From Armillaria gallica (taxonomy: Eukaryota > Basidiomycota > Agaricomycetes > Agaricales > Physalacriaceae), in NCBI GenBank assembly GCA_037576215.1, contig JBANDB010000007.1:1891001-1955000 (forward strand): DNA of 64,000 nt, read 5' to 3'. The position numbers and the translations under genes are program-made. This document shows, piece by piece, positions 1-12,289 of this stretch. How positions within the stretch are numbered: the stretch's first letter is position 1; the number at the start of each line of letters is the position of its first letter. The notes under the pieces are model-generated. The model made no database searches, was not told the origin of the DNA, and was given only the letters and a program-made list of their open reading frames with translations.

Positions 1-2700
1 TCTCCCAGTCTGCGGCTCTCAACACATCTACCGGCTCTCAAGACCTCAGGCCTCATGCGTGGTGTTGGATCTGATGCAAGTGTGGATAGAAACGTGCAGG
101 GAAGAGTCAACAAATGTAAAAATGTTGACAGTCTTGAAGGTGCTCAAAGATGCGGCTGACAGATACTAGGTATGTGCGCTAACATTTTCCAATGTTCCGC
201 TTTCTCTAACATTCTCCCAGAGCCCGCATGGATCGCCTCCTCAAATGTACGACTACATCCTCCCCCTATTGAACTGTTCACGCAGCGTATGCGAAGGTAC
301 GTGACATAACCCAAGTTGATTATTCTCGCTAACGCAGTCTCAGGTAGTCAATCGATAAGACTGATATGACTCTCATCAAGTGCGCGACCACCCGAGTCGT
401 CTACCAAGCCATTTGGGGAGCTCGTCAAGGTGTTGGTGTTGTACGCAAGGTACGCGACATCTCTATTCTGTTCTCTGGCTGACACCGTCTTCAGGGGAAG
501 GAAAGATGGGTGCGCCGTCGAGTCGGTGGCTGGCAATACGGCCAGATACCGGTTGTTGGGGGTTTGGAACATAATTTTTTAATGTAAACCCTTCCACCAA
601 TGACACCCGAGATTACGCTAACAGAAATCTTCATCCAGCCTTGACCTTTGGAGCTACGGTTTGTAGTGTATGGCTCCGCCGACTGTACGGATTCTGGGTA
701 CGGTGGTTTGCAGCTTACGCCTCTGCCTCCACGTCCTGCGTCGACTATTTCTCAAGCACTGTTTTCCCGGTATGGTGTTTAGTTATGAAGGCGGGCATGG
801 ATGAAGGTGAGCCTTCTTTATCTCAATCCTGCAATACTAACAATAGGGTAGCAGTGCAATCAAATTAACGAGCTAGTAGGTGCGCAGGCGGGAGACTAGG
901 AAGATGTACAGAAGACGTCAGATGAGAGTAAACGCAAGCGGTAAGCAGGCTCAACCTAATGGCTATACTGACTGGTTTCTAGGCCAATGATATCGATGCA
1001 AGACTGTCAACTCGTTGGCTATACTCAACATCACCTGGATGCACTCGATTCATCACGGATCTGGTAAGTCTTTCAATGATTTCCATTGATTGAAACTTAC
1101 GAATTTACTACAGAGGACAAGACGTTCATATTCGGTGCGCACGCGGAGAGGGGGGAGGGAACATTACCCCGCTCACGGCGCGTGTGGGACGGTAGGAGGT
1201 TGTGGGGAGAGAAATGGACGTGCGTAGTGGAAGTCGACCGGTAAGCACAATTAGCTGAGATCGTGATGGCGGCACTGACTAGTTCTATAGACCGACGATA
1301 TGGCTACAAGACGCACCCTTCCCAAAGCTCCCATGCGACTCCTCATCTACTGGTCGTGACTTGCCGTTGACGAAACAACTTGGTTCCGGGAGTCGGCACA
1401 ATTTATCACCCATCTAGTGAGTCTTGCTATAATTTCTATTGATTCAAACTGAGGAGTGAATGGAGTGCGCGCATTCGCAGTCGGCACGCTGGGAGGAGAG
1501 GAGGGAGTGTGCGCAGAGAGGGTACTATGCGGAGGACTTGCGCACGCGCATGCGAGGGGGATGTCGCCGAGTGCAGGCGTGAATGGAGGGTGCTTGGTCG
1601 AGGGAGGAGTAACGCGGAGGGTGCTGTGGCTGTGGACGGTGGACGGTGGATTTAGCAGGGAGTTAGTAGAGACGAGCGATTTCACGGAAGTGAAATGTGC
1701 ATGTTTGAGGGTCGGGGGAGACTTGGCCTTGAAGACAGTTTCATCAATAAGGACGTGAAAACTTTTAGGAAGCGGGTTTGGCAGAACGAGTGCTCTTGAG
1801 TGATGACCTGGAGAACACGACCACGTCCTTCCTCGTCGTCCTGCGCAACACGCTCATAGCTGGTCATCGACAGCGTCGTCGTCGTCCAAGTCTATGACGC
1901 AACACAACAATCGGAGCCCGAATTACCTACGAAGTGGCTGTACCCCTCCCTTCCTCCTATACTCACCCATAACAGTTACTTATCGTCTTCTACAGGTCCG
2001 GGGTATATATTATACCTATTTGGCCATTGTACGTTTGACTTTGCCGGGAAGATAGGCTAACATTAGAATTCAAGTACACATCAACGCGACATGGAGCTAG
2101 GAATCAATCATGGGCGTCTATTGATGAGTAGTCATCAGAGGGCGTATCAAACTGCCTGCTGTCCGAGCACGTTAGGGAAGGATCAGCGGCTCCGTTACTA
2201 TTGGATTCGGCGAACAAGAAAGCGGCTTTCCATACTTTCAATGGTATATTTGTTGCCGTGGTTTCTTCATGCCGCTGTTGAACCTGCCACTTAGAACGCC
2301 GACCGTCATGGGGGCAGAGAGACTATTTGGGTGGACTGCGGATTTGGGATGCATGTGCTCGTCGTGTACGTGAAGAACGACGGGTGCTTTCGAAGGAGCG
2401 ACGACAGATACTCACACTGGGAGTGGAATTAGTGTCTCGGAGTGACGGCGAAATGGTTGAGTTCAAGGGAATGAATGATCTTTCTTCCAGCAAACTCAAC
2501 TATATGACAGGAAGAATTCAATATAATCACTACGTGTGCGTGACCGTGTCCATCCATCATGGACCAGGCTATGCTGTTTGCACAGCTCCCAGGACTTCGT
2601 ACTTAACCTTCTGACAGCTCCCCACGTCGACTCGAGCAGCACTCCCTTAAACACACAGACACAGGAAGTAGTGGTACGATTAATCTACGGTGGTTTAAGT
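1..2700. other. Unassigned region with exon-like fragments
   Basis: No gene could be supported here. There are short open segments bounded by plausible GT and AG splice motifs. One, at about 1114-1240, is followed by gtaagc at 1241. Another lies at about 2-168. They do not add up to a recognisable protein. The intron-like stretch near 1061-1113 (gtaagtctttcaatgatttcc) is echoed at 1419-1455 (gtgagtcttgctataatttc), which suggests a small local duplication. This may be a decayed multi-exon gene, or exons of a gene that starts left of the window. A TATA-like stretch (gtatatattatacc) lies near 2001-2014 with no supported gene after it. Confidence 0.3.
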
Positions 2701-2940
2701 CCTTACTTACACTGACGATGTTAGCGCTTCCAAGAATTACAGGAAGTTCGCTTTTGATTCGCATCAGGCCGATTTGGAAACATTTGCGCTCTATATTACA
2801 GAGACCAAAGGATTCAGTTCCTCTGTTTCGGACCAGAATATGGACATAATCAACGATCACCAGGGGTGTCGTGATCGTCGTCATAGACTAAGATATCAAC
2901 AGGTATATCAGTCGGCAAAACAGACAGAGAAGAAATTGAA

Positions 2941-4677
2941 ATGTATTTCCAGGCCAACGAAGTCACCCTTTCCGCGTACACCGAGACCGGCCAAGCGGAA
3001 TTGTCTATCAAGGTTCCAGACCAGCGGTCATACAGCGGTGAAAGACCTGTCATACCATGCTCCCTCGCAGACACTCCCTGCGTTACGCTTGGCATTCAGG
3101 GGGTCTTGTATGGACTGAATGTCACCCTCAGAACGTCCAGAAGGTCACGCAAGCTTCACACCGTTCTCAAAGACTTCATTGAAAGGAACTGCGACTTTGG
3201 CACAGCTTATGCCTTCCTTCGCCCAGTATGGAAACTAGGGGACCCTAGCAACATCCAAGACGAACTACGCAGACGTGAAGGGAAAGACAGGGAGCGCCGA
3301 CAAAAAGCACTGGTAGGAAACCAGATTGTCGACCCGAATTTGACACCTCGACGTGTATGGGACCTGTACAGCAATCGCGTGGTACCATCGTGGATCATTG
3401 ACGAAAGGCTAACACCGATTTCGCACGCGTGGGTTGATGAGAAGGATCGTGTGGATGTGCGGACCCCTATCAACGGGAAGGAGTGGCCTGTGTCGATACC
3501 AAAGGATGTGGATCTCAACCTCATCCGGATCGAGATGCTGAATCTGGGAGCAGAGTACGCATGGCTGGATGTGCTCTGTTTAAGACAGAAAGAGGAAGGG
3601 GGGCCAAGGGAGGATCTGCGTGTGGAGGAGTGGAGGCTGGATGTGCCTACAATTGGAGGCGTGTATAAGCATGCCATAAAGTTGGTGATCTACCTGAATG
3701 GGCTGGGGCGGCCGTTGAGGATGAAGCACGGCGACTTGGACAGTGATCGGAACTGGTTTCGACGTGCATGGACACTCCAGGAGGTCGGATATGAGCACGC
3801 CATTGCCGGTGATATGCCAGATACATCATAGCCCGCATGGGTACAGCAGATGGAGGATGAGCACAAGTTCAGCAGGGAATACGAGAATGTGCTCTCGACC
3901 AGGTTTCATGAGTCGGAGCTGCATTCATTGGAGAGGCGTAAACATCATATATTTGCTACACTGGGGGACATGCAGAAGCGCGTGTCAACCAATCCGGTCG
4001 ACAGAGTGGCCGGACTCGCATTCCCTCTGCTGCCCCGTGCGATACCTGCCTACCATGAGAGCGAGACTCTCGAGGATGCGTGGACGGCACTGGTGAATGC
4101 AATGCACCCTAGGATGCGCGTGGCCTTCCTCTTAGTGTATCCTGGAGTTGGACTCGGATGCAAGAAATGGAGACCGACATGGGACCAGGTCATGAAACAG
4201 CCTCTGCCAAAGGATGTTGGCATTCCTTTTGCGCTTGTTGAGCGTGATAACGAGATGCATGAGGACTGGTTTGACGGGTATTGCATTGAACAGGGGCATG
4301 TGCGGGGATTCGATGCGTCGGCAAAAGGGTGTGATCGATGCAGAAGGAAGGAAGGAAGTTTTATTACAGGAGTGTGCCCACATCCGTACTACAGTCCCCC
4401 GGATACATCTACACTAGGGGAGTTGGCTGTCGAAGCCGCAGATGGGATCGTGCACACATTCAAAATCAGCGTCACCCACCGATTTCCTATACCTGAAGAT
4501 ACGTACACACTGCTTGGTGATGACCCGCACTCGTCCCAGTGGGCCATAGGGAGACGACTGCCAGATCAGAGATTCGAGAAGGTGTCGGTGATCGTGATGG
4601 ACGACCTGGACAACAAAGAAAGGATCAAGCTGACATATCTCAGTTCGGCAGTAGAATCTCGCATCGTACTTATCTGA
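2941..4677 (+). pseudogene. HET-domain protein, copy 1, one in-frame stop
   Basis: This is a homologue of fungal heterokaryon-incompatibility (HET, PF06985) proteins, whose HET domain is linked to non-self recognition and cell death. The HET core is clear: ISHAWVDEKDRVDV, then RIEMLNLGAEYAWLDVLCLRQ, then WFRRAWTLQE just before the break. A TAG at 3829-3831 stops the frame after 296 codons. The same frame then reopens and continues for another 282 codons to 4677, matching copy 2 (15.7-17.3 kb) along its length. So this is one gene with a nonsense change, not two genes. The ATG at 2941 is the first in frame, but frame-compatible sequence resembling an upstream exon of copy 2 precedes it (about 2891-2940), so the true start may lie upstream. 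The stop is 49 bp before the first kinase-like exon. A truncated HET-only protein could still be made. Confidence 0.85.
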
Positions 4678-4726
4678 TTTGACTAGTACCGGTGGGGAGA
4701 ACTTAGTAGTCTGGCCGTGTTTACAG

Positions 4727-6366
4727 ATCGACGTTGTTAAATGCAGACTGGACGGGCGCGTCTATGTACGCAAAACTATCGAGGAGAATTTTGTTCTAAG
4801 GGCGCTTGAGGTACGTCGTCGATAACCTAGTCGGTTAATATGCAGCTGATGAGGGCAATAAAGCAATGTTCCCCGCAGCTTGAACGCGATATTCTACGCC
4901 TTGCGACAACCACCGATTCACAGTGGGTGCCACATTTGCTGTGTGCATTCCAAACCCCGATGCATCTGAAGCTCGTCATGGACTATGCCGAGGGGAGAAC
5001 TCTATGGGACGTGTTGGAGTCCAGCGCGCTCGACGGCAGGATTTCCGAGCGCGATATCAGATGGTGGACACCACAAATCGTCAGCGCGATTCATTGGTGT
5101 CACTCACAAGGTATTGTGCACAGGTAGGTCCGAGATTCGCATGTATGAATTCTTTCTGACATTGGAACAGAGATATCAAACCTCACAATTTTGTCCTCAA
5201 GCTGAATGCTCACATTCTCTTGGTCGATTTTGGTACGGCGACCCCGCTTCTTCCCCGCATGCCGGATGGCAGTCAGCGTCTGCCGAAGCAGCATTTTCTC
5301 GTCCCATGTGGAACTTGTGATTACATCTCGCCGGAGATACTCAAGGCTCATGAGCGGGCATTGGCTTGGAAATGGAAGATGACGACCGCAGCTCCGAATT
5401 CGAGCATGAAGATGACGTTTATGGACGAGAGACGGACTGGTGGAGCATGGGCGCGATGTTGTATGAAATCATGATGGCTTACGGTCAAGCGCCCTTCTTT
5501 TGCAGAGGATATCCGAAGGACATACGCCAAGATTATGGCCGACAACGTCTGTTTTCTTCTGTATCTTGTCCAACAGACGCTGATTTATGTTCAGAGATAC
5601 ATTCCCTTCGATAATGATATTATAATTTCACCCGAATTCCAGGACTTTCTACGCAAGTGAGTGCGCTATCATTCCAACTTGTCGGTTCTGTTAATAGCTA
5701 TTCTCGGAGGTTACTTACCGATGCCGAATTCCGTCTAGGGAAACATTCGTAGCTGAGCTCACCTCTCACAAGTTTTTTGCCAATGTCCATGACGGTGGGT
5801 TTCTGTGTTATACCTACACTGTCTTAATGTTGATTTTTGGTCATTAGAGACCATCCCCACGGACATTCACGTTCCTCAATTTATCTACGCGGATCCCAAC
5901 GCCGAGCTTGAAATGGAGGACAACGGATTAGACGGCGATGAGTCGAAACCCTTCGCTTTCTCCGACCTTTTCGAGTCATCTGCTAGGTCTTCTCAGGGTC
6001 TCTCTATTCTGAGGTCTATAGCAACACCTCGACCGACATCTGGAGAATAATAGTTCTGCCTTCATCGGGTTTACATGGGGACCCATGACGACTACATTCC
6101 CGGATCTGGCACCTCGTGAACCCGTTGCTGGTACATTGAATACACCCAAACCACTTGGACTATCTCACGCCACTATCGGTTCTACAACGGCGCCCCATCT
6201 TCTAACACCCACCCCCAATACACATCCTTTCAGCACACCTATCCGATCCGGACCTCGGACTCCATACCAGACGCTTTCACGGAATAGCACTGCTCGTCGT
6301 TCAACGGTCACCAAACGTCCCGTCTCAGAACGCGAGGCCATTTCCGGCACACTGGTCTCACCCTAA
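4727..6366 (+). pseudogene. AGC-like Ser/Thr protein kinase, copy 1, decayed
   Basis: Kinase exons are recognisable. Exon 4727-4810 carries a VYVRK strand with the likely ATP-binding lysine. Exon 4846-5123 ends in GIVHR. After an intron (5124-5170) the next exon resumes with DIKPHNF (catalytic loop) and VDFGTATP (DFG motif), then [13 protein letters not shown] (APE-like) and [13 protein letters not shown] net deletion near 5360 relative to the other copies and extra bases near 5475 and 5505 shift the frame. The tail, rich in Pro, Ser and Thr, ends early at 6366 compared with copies 2 and 3. The exon or exons with the glycine-rich loop are missing: the 3' flank of HET copy 1 runs directly into a kinase intron acceptor. 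It is probably non-functional. AGC subfamily (NDR or ROCK-like) is inferred from overall resemblance only. Confidence 0.8.
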
Positions 6367-6944
6367 ACCTCCGCCTTTGCTATGCTCAGAATATATCAAC
6401 ATTCTGTGATATTTACTACTGTGTTGACTTGTGCGCTCACCAGGTGTGGCACCGTACCAAAATTGTTGCGAGAGTCTGGATGATAAGGTGCGTTTACTAA
6501 CCATTTTACCTCTTTCCTCTGCTGACATCCTTCCCTCTTTGCCAGATGGTCTACCAAGGAGCGGAGGCCAATGGCACGCGATAAGCCGAACATCGACTCG
6601 CTGACCCTCAAGGTCTGTTTTTTTTACACTCAGGGCTGGGTACCGCGATATCACCACGTTCCATGGTATTCATGGACTTGACTACTTGGCTTGCATCATC
6701 ACCTGGACATGGCACAGCATCGTTGGATGAGTGAGTGATTGCTCTGCGCACCGCGTACGTACGGTACTTGTTTGGTGTGTAATGTTGTTCTTCGTTGTTT
6801 CCTTGAGGCTCACGCTATCAATACAGGTCATTGATATCAATTTAGAGTTCAATAATGAGGAGCGAGACATGTATTGAATTGTAGTGTAGTAGATGCATAT
6901 AAAACCTATTGTCTACAGCGCAACCGTGCAAGTAGGAAGTTTTT
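6367..6944. other. Gene-free spacer
   Basis: No supported gene. The sequence follows the point where kinase copy 1 loses similarity to copies 2 and 3, and runs to a tRNA-like repeat. Open frames here are short and show no domain or splice pattern. Confidence 0.5.
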
Positions 6945-7015
6945 TTCAGAATGGGGGGTTCGAACCCGGGCTACCGAGGTCATAGCTGCTATGTTATAGC
7001 GCCACGGTAGCACAC
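6945..7015 (-). repeat. tRNA-derived SINE-like head
   Basis: Read on the minus strand, this has a box B-like GGGTTCGAACCC downstream of TACCGTGGCGCTATAACA. The same arrangement (gtGGCGCTAT...CCTC...GGTTCGAACC) recurs near 12.05, 38.4, 38.7, 39.9 and 40.15 kb. That suggests a dispersed Pol III-type retroposon family, not a working tRNA: the copies do not form a clean acceptor stem. Confidence 0.5.
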
Positions 7016-7016
7016 T

Positions 7017-9930
7017 ATAGTGTCAACATGAATCCACGTACCCAATCGGAGCGAGTCTTCTCTATGCACACACTGGGAAAAAGGAGGATAGTGCGGGGGC
7101 ACTTCCATCCGTGGCGCCACGAGAGAAAAAGGAAAGAAGGTGGTCGCGAGTTCCATAAGACACTCATCCTGCCCGTTTCTAGGATCTGTGTATTCCGATG
7201 CTTGCTCCCGTGGAAGAGGCTCAAGGATGGAATAGGGCTAGACAACGATGTCATCCACCAAAGAATATTCGGTGAGGGTATTCCACAGAGCTTTCGTGAC
7301 GAGAGAGATGCGAGAAGTTGTTATTCCATTGCCTGCGTGATGATGAGAACAACAATATTGGGCATGAAAACCACATACCATCGCCTGCGTACACACGATA
7401 CAAGGGGCTCGTAACCGGATAGAACCTCCAGAGTCCCGGCCCGCTTGCATAGTTGCTCTCCGCCGGCTCGCCGAACGCAACGACAGCTATGATAACGGCC
7501 TCTCTTTACTGATGGATCTGGTATTGATGGCAAAGCCGGAGCCGCGGCAGTACTGAAGATCGGGGGAAGAACCACTCGAGTTCTTCGCTACCACCTAGGG
7601 CCTCTTACTCACCATACGACATTTGATACAGAAGCAGTGGGGATGGTACTGGGCATACACTTGCTCAAGGAGATTACAAACTTCAACCAGCTTGATGGAG
7701 TGCAGCTCCTACTAGATGGTAAATCAGTAATCGAGGCCACAAACAAGCGGAAGGTAAAGAGTGGCCAAGCTTTCATAGAGGCGTTCTTCGAAGCTACGGA
7801 GACACTTGGTGGAAGAATTTAGCGGCCAGACAAGTTCGCACTTGTATGGGTACCAGGACACATGGGCATTGATGGGAACGAAGAGGTGGACCTAGAAGCG
7901 AAACGAGCAGCACACAGTGAGTCTAGTCCAGAACAGGAGCTGCCTGAGATGTTGCGGAAGACAACACCAGCCAGCATATCAGCGCTACAACAGAGTTTTG
8001 TCGAAAAGCTGAAGCGCAGATGGAAGAAACGGTGGGAAGGATCTCCACGGTATCGGCGGTTCCAAGGAGTCGACCTTCGTTTCCCACTGACAAAATTCAC
8101 CACTATCACAAAAGATATGAAAAGAAGGCAGACGTCACTACTGATTCAATTGCGCACAGGTCACATACCACTGAACGCATATTTGCACCGCTTCAAGAAA
8201 GCCGATTTCCCCTTCTGCGAAAGCTGCTACGCCAAAGGAGTAGAAGTGAAGGAGACCGTTCATCACTTCATCTTCGAATGCCCCAAGCATCAGAGTCTAC
8301 GAACAGATATGAAGAAAGGGATGGGAAGAGGAGCAACATCAATGCAGAGCATGATGGAAAACATAACAACCGTCAAGGCCTTACTGAAATATATAGGGAA
8401 AACACGGCGATTCCAAGCCACCATGGGTAACGTTTATCCGGAAAGTCAGACTAACGCTTAATTTATTCAGCCTATTTAACGCACCAAGACACGACACATT
8501 ACGACACTCACGAAACGCTTAACCAGCACCCCACCCTGAAGATATTCCCTGGTAATCGGCAACCATGGTCTCGGGACCACGCGAACACGAAACAGCGCAG
8601 CATGAGACAGAAGCACAAGGGTAACAGATTCGAGACAGGCTGTCTGTTTACTATTTTCTTCCTGGTGCCCTTTGGTACTTAATGGTAGGGCGAGCAAGCC
8701 ACCAAACCGACAAAAGCCGGAGCGAGAAGGGATGAATCGGCGGCCATCAAAAACAGAGTAGGATACTCTGGACTGTAGGGGGGATTGCGCCCGTCTACAG
8801 GGCTTTTGGAGCCGACGGAGTAGACTAGACAGATTAGTGTCGCGCCATGGGGCCCGCCCCAATGCACAATAATATTGAATCAAAAAAAAAAAAAAAACGG
8901 CCTCTCTTTCTGTTGCGAGTTCTCCAAGGACGCGTCTACCCCCAAAATCTAGAGCCTTCCGTCCATCCCGAGTGCACGCGCCAATCCGAGGCGGGTCCAT
9001 ATTTCGATGTGCACTCGGTGTTGCCTATTATTTGGAGCTCCTCCTCTAGAAATGAGAGCTGTATGAGAACGGGTGTATGTGCACTGTCCGATTAGGGTGC
9101 TTGCACAGAGCGCTATAGTTTGACGCGCATATACACCATTTCCCTTGGGGTGGAAGAACAAGCGAGAAGGGCCAAAAGCTAAACGAGGTATCGAAATCGG
9201 GATACTGGTAGTACAAGAATGCACAATCAAACGGTGATGAGTGTGGGTTATGGGGAATTGCGCAGTGTTCCTCAGATGAGCGAGGATTCGATTTCTAGGG
9301 AGAGGGATAGGTAGATACATCGTTTGATGGTAGTGGGACGTTCTGGATGCAGCTTGGTCACTTGTATGGCACGCGTTGGCAGTGAGAGAGACGAGCAATG
9401 TCGCCCTGAATAAATGATCAGAGAACGGCGGACGACAATCATGGCGAGGAACACACCATTTGCCATACAACCGCTTCCTGCTCCCATCGCCTGCATAACC
9501 CCTCCCGAACCATACTCCTCACGTACCCAATATTGAGGACGGTCTCCCTTTTTATTAAGTTTTGAGGACCGCTCGTTGGGGTGCTGATGAGAGTTTGCAA
9601 TAGTCGTTGGAACAGATGGAAGGTAAGAAAGGCCGATGATTCCTCGGGGCAATATTCAGTGTGTTGGTGCGGTAGATTCGTGCTTGATGAGGCCATATTA
9701 GATGAAGGCAGTTACGGACTCGGGATAGCATTGGTTGGGAATCGTCTCTGTCGCGTGTATGACCTTGACGACATGGAGGGGCGAAAGGAATCCAGTAGCG
9801 GCAGAAGCCGGGTCCCCAATTCTTTCTTTTTTCGGATTCATTTTCAAAAGATCACTAAGGCCGCTACCTTGAGCTCACGAGGATTTCTTCACTTGACAGA
9901 GTGCAGAGTTTTCAGACTTCTTGGACAAAA
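7017..9930 (+). repeat. Dispersed repeat family A, relic 1 (split by a LINE)
   Basis: Sequence at 7017-7389 and 8898-9930 is similar to 40235-41830. Shared stretches include the cgcgagttccataagacact block, the cctctctttctgttgcgagttctcc block and the ggtagattcgtgcttgatg block. A partial copy lies at 56.56-56.9 kb and another near 39.1-39.64 kb. The two halves here are separated by a LINE fragment. No protein of its own is recognisable, so it could be a non-autonomous retroelement or an old mobile element of unknown class. Confidence 0.55.
7390..8897 (+). mobile_element. 5'-truncated LINE, RNase H end plus poly(A)
   Basis: This is the 3' end of a non-LTR retrotransposon. The frame from about 7505 encodes an RNase H domain beginning TDGSGIDGKAGAAAVLKIGG, with LLLDGKSVIEA and VPGHMGIDGNEEVDLEAKRAA further on. 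A zinc-knuckle-like C-x2-C-x10-H-H-x4-C follows (CESC...HHFIFEC). A TAG near 7820 interrupts the frame between the two RNase H blocks. Coding continues to 8461, then comes about 420 bp of 3' untranslated sequence ending in a 16-A tract at 8882-8897. The reverse transcriptase part is absent, as expected for 5' truncation during integration. The clade is probably Tad1-like, by inference. It sits inside repeat family A, whose copy at 40.8 kb lacks it. Confidence 0.8.
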
Positions 9931-10149
9931 TTAAAATTGTGCATTCTGAATGACATGTATAAAATTAACGCATATACAACACCGGTTGGTTGCGGGGAAA
10001 AAGTTCGCTCGGCGCCAGCTCACATTTTCCCTCACAACCATTACTTAGGCAGCTGCAAAGACCAAGTGGCAAGGTAAGTAGTGGGCCCAAATGCTACTGT
10101 TCTGCGAAGCTCCACCTAGCTCACCATGTAAAACTCTACCCTCCTTGTC

Positions 10150-10665
10150 CATCCGTTTCGATAGTGCTAGAGTAACATAGCCTACCATGTATGAATTTAA
10201 TAAAACAAAGTCTCTGTACCTTTGTATCCTTAGCCTGATGCCCTTCAATGACACCTTTCGACTGTCGACTATCGACTGTCAACTTCGAGTCCTACCCCAG
10301 TCATTAGTCAGAATGAGCGGGCCACACACCTCGGGGGAAGCTATTGATGGGTGGCTGTCTGGCCGAAATACTGAGATATGACCAGTGCCGCTCACTCTGT
10401 CAAGAACAGCTAAGATAACTATCCATTACCCTGAACTTGCTAGCCCATCTGTTTTGATATTCCTGCAATAAGAGATGCCACATTAGCATACATAGTACCG
10501 ATCTAATAAAACACAGCCGTACCTATTAATCCTTAGCCTTATGCTCTTCAGCCCTGCCTTATGACTGTCAACATCAAGTCTTACACCCGGCCATTAGCCA
10601 AAACGGAGCGAGATATCAATTAGTGCACGTACCTCCGGAGAAGCACAACTTATCAATAAAAGGTC
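10150..10665 (+). repeat. Degenerate direct duplication, two units
   Basis: Sequence at about 10165-10345 reappears at about 10480-10630. Shared are taataaaacaca/aaag, a block reading tatccttagcctgatgcccttca versus taatccttagccttatgctcttca, then gactgtcaac and the ccagtcattagtcagaa block. The spacing is roughly 305 bp. No coding potential is evident, and the flanking sequence at 9931-10150 and 10670-11820 also shows no supported gene. Confidence 0.5.
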
Positions 10666-10669
10666 GTCG

Positions 10670-11820
10670 GGCAGCACCATCAACCGCAGCAGTGCTTCCC
10701 TCGTGAGCATCAACCGTCGACAAGGAAGGCTGAAATGTAAAACCAGAAGTACCTACTGATAATAGCACAACGCTCACAGGATGTCGATATATTGCAGCAG
10801 CACAAACATCGTCACCAAAAATACCATGGGTTGTATCGGTGGCACCGTTCCAACCATCCCGAGTCTGGATGTTGCAAAAATCAGCTATGAAGGTCGTCAG
10901 TATGAGAGGTACGTACGATGCACCCGCCCGTGCGTCCTCCACTTCACCCAAGAACAGCACCACTTTCAAACGCCGTGCCCTTGCTTGCTGGAAGTTGAAA
11001 CGTCGCGGCAGGACAGAATCATTGGCCCATAATATACATACTACGAGTCTTGAATATTCGAAGCTTGAAGCTGAATCTTGACACTTAACGCAGTACTCAC
11101 TGATGAGTGATTACTTAGCAAAAAGGCAGTCATTGACGTAGCAAGGACGCACCGTATGCTTGCGAACCTGTACTTCCCAGAGACACTCGTCTCCTCTCGT
11201 ACCTTCAGGAGTATGCCAAGCATGCTTAGTAGCACAGTGTTCAAAGGACAAAGAGAATAGTATGGACATTCTGTCTGTAAGAGAATATTGGCGCACACTT
11301 GCTGGTTGATGCAATCTGGCACTGTCTCGCTGGCTTGTTCCTGGTGGACCAATAGCATCGTAATGTTCGTCCATCTTACACGAGTTCAAGAAAGATGAAA
11401 GAGAGAAGGAACGGAGTGCAGAGTGTTTCGTGACGGAGTTGGTCAGTCCTGGTACTGAAAAGACGTCAAGGGAATTTTTGATGAGCAAATACCATATCTG
11501 CAAACCAATAGGAAGAAATCGGAAAGAGCGATTTCTTCAGCCACAACGGCGATCATTTTCAGCCACCCGGCATTCCAGCCGAAGCGTGCCGCAGGCTCGC
11601 CAATCACCGCAAATTAGCTAAGCCAACCCGGAGTATAGCCCCTGTCCAGACAGTTTGGCACTACTCACGACCAGTTACGGCTTTCTATAACCCTCTGTCG
11701 TTTCCTCATTCTTCGGAAAGAATCGGGGAACGTCATGATTGGTCTTTCGGCATTTGCCGTATACTGTCAACAATTTCCTGTTTAATCCTGCCCTTCCTCC
11801 CTCTTCAGTTTGCACCATCC
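10670..11820. other. Gene-free stretch
   Basis: Open frames are present on both strands but overlap antisense to each other. None has a recognisable domain, convincing splice sites or similarity to another part of the window. Confidence 0.45.
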
Positions 11821-11839
11821 GTGCTCAGCCTATCTCAAA

Positions 11840-12115
11840 ACCTTCGTGTTAATCGAATCATTTGTTGCCGAGTCATTGTAAAACCTCTCCACAAGACCGA
11901 CTCTTTCGTTTGCAACTTCCCTTTCAACGTCGCCGGGTCCCAAGTCCACAAACTGGTTAGAAGCAAGACCGCGAAGGTTTCTACTTCTGAAATTCTTGCC
12001 CTCCTTAACAAAGAGCCCTCGTCTCAGCGGCTGTTGTCTCAAGCACTACCAAGGTTCGAACTTTGGATACAGAGGACTTGCTTCTGTGTCATAGCGCCAC
12101 CGTACAGTTCACTGG
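11840..12115 (-). repeat. SINE-like element with tRNA-like head
   Basis: On the minus strand the tRNA-like head (ggTGGCGCTATGACACAGAAGC...AAAGTTCGAACCTTGG) is followed by about 200 bp of body. The body is clearly similar to 39755-39960 (tttgcaacttc..cacgtcgccgg.tc.....cacaaactg...acttctgaa). Two copies sharing both head and body support a real SINE-like family, not chance box A and B matches. Confidence 0.55.
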
Positions 12116-12289
12116 GACCGCATTCCTCGGCAAAGTAATAAAGTAGGTCAAGGAAATGCCGAGCGAAACTACCGCTTACCGTGACGACCTTCCTCTATCT
12201 GAGACTATTTCTATTGGTGTTGTTATCAGGCTGCTACGCGTAGCACGACGCGCGAATGTCCGAAGGAGTGATGGAACAGTAGGATCCTG

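Noticed and set aside
2774..3118. Plus-strand frame overlapping the HET start
   Set aside because: It is out of frame with the conserved HET N-terminal sequence (VTLSAYTETGQAE) and is explained by that exon.
3850..4677. A separate gene downstream of HET copy 1
   Set aside because: It is in the same frame as 2941-3831 and aligns with the second half of HET copy 2, so it is one gene with a nonsense codon.
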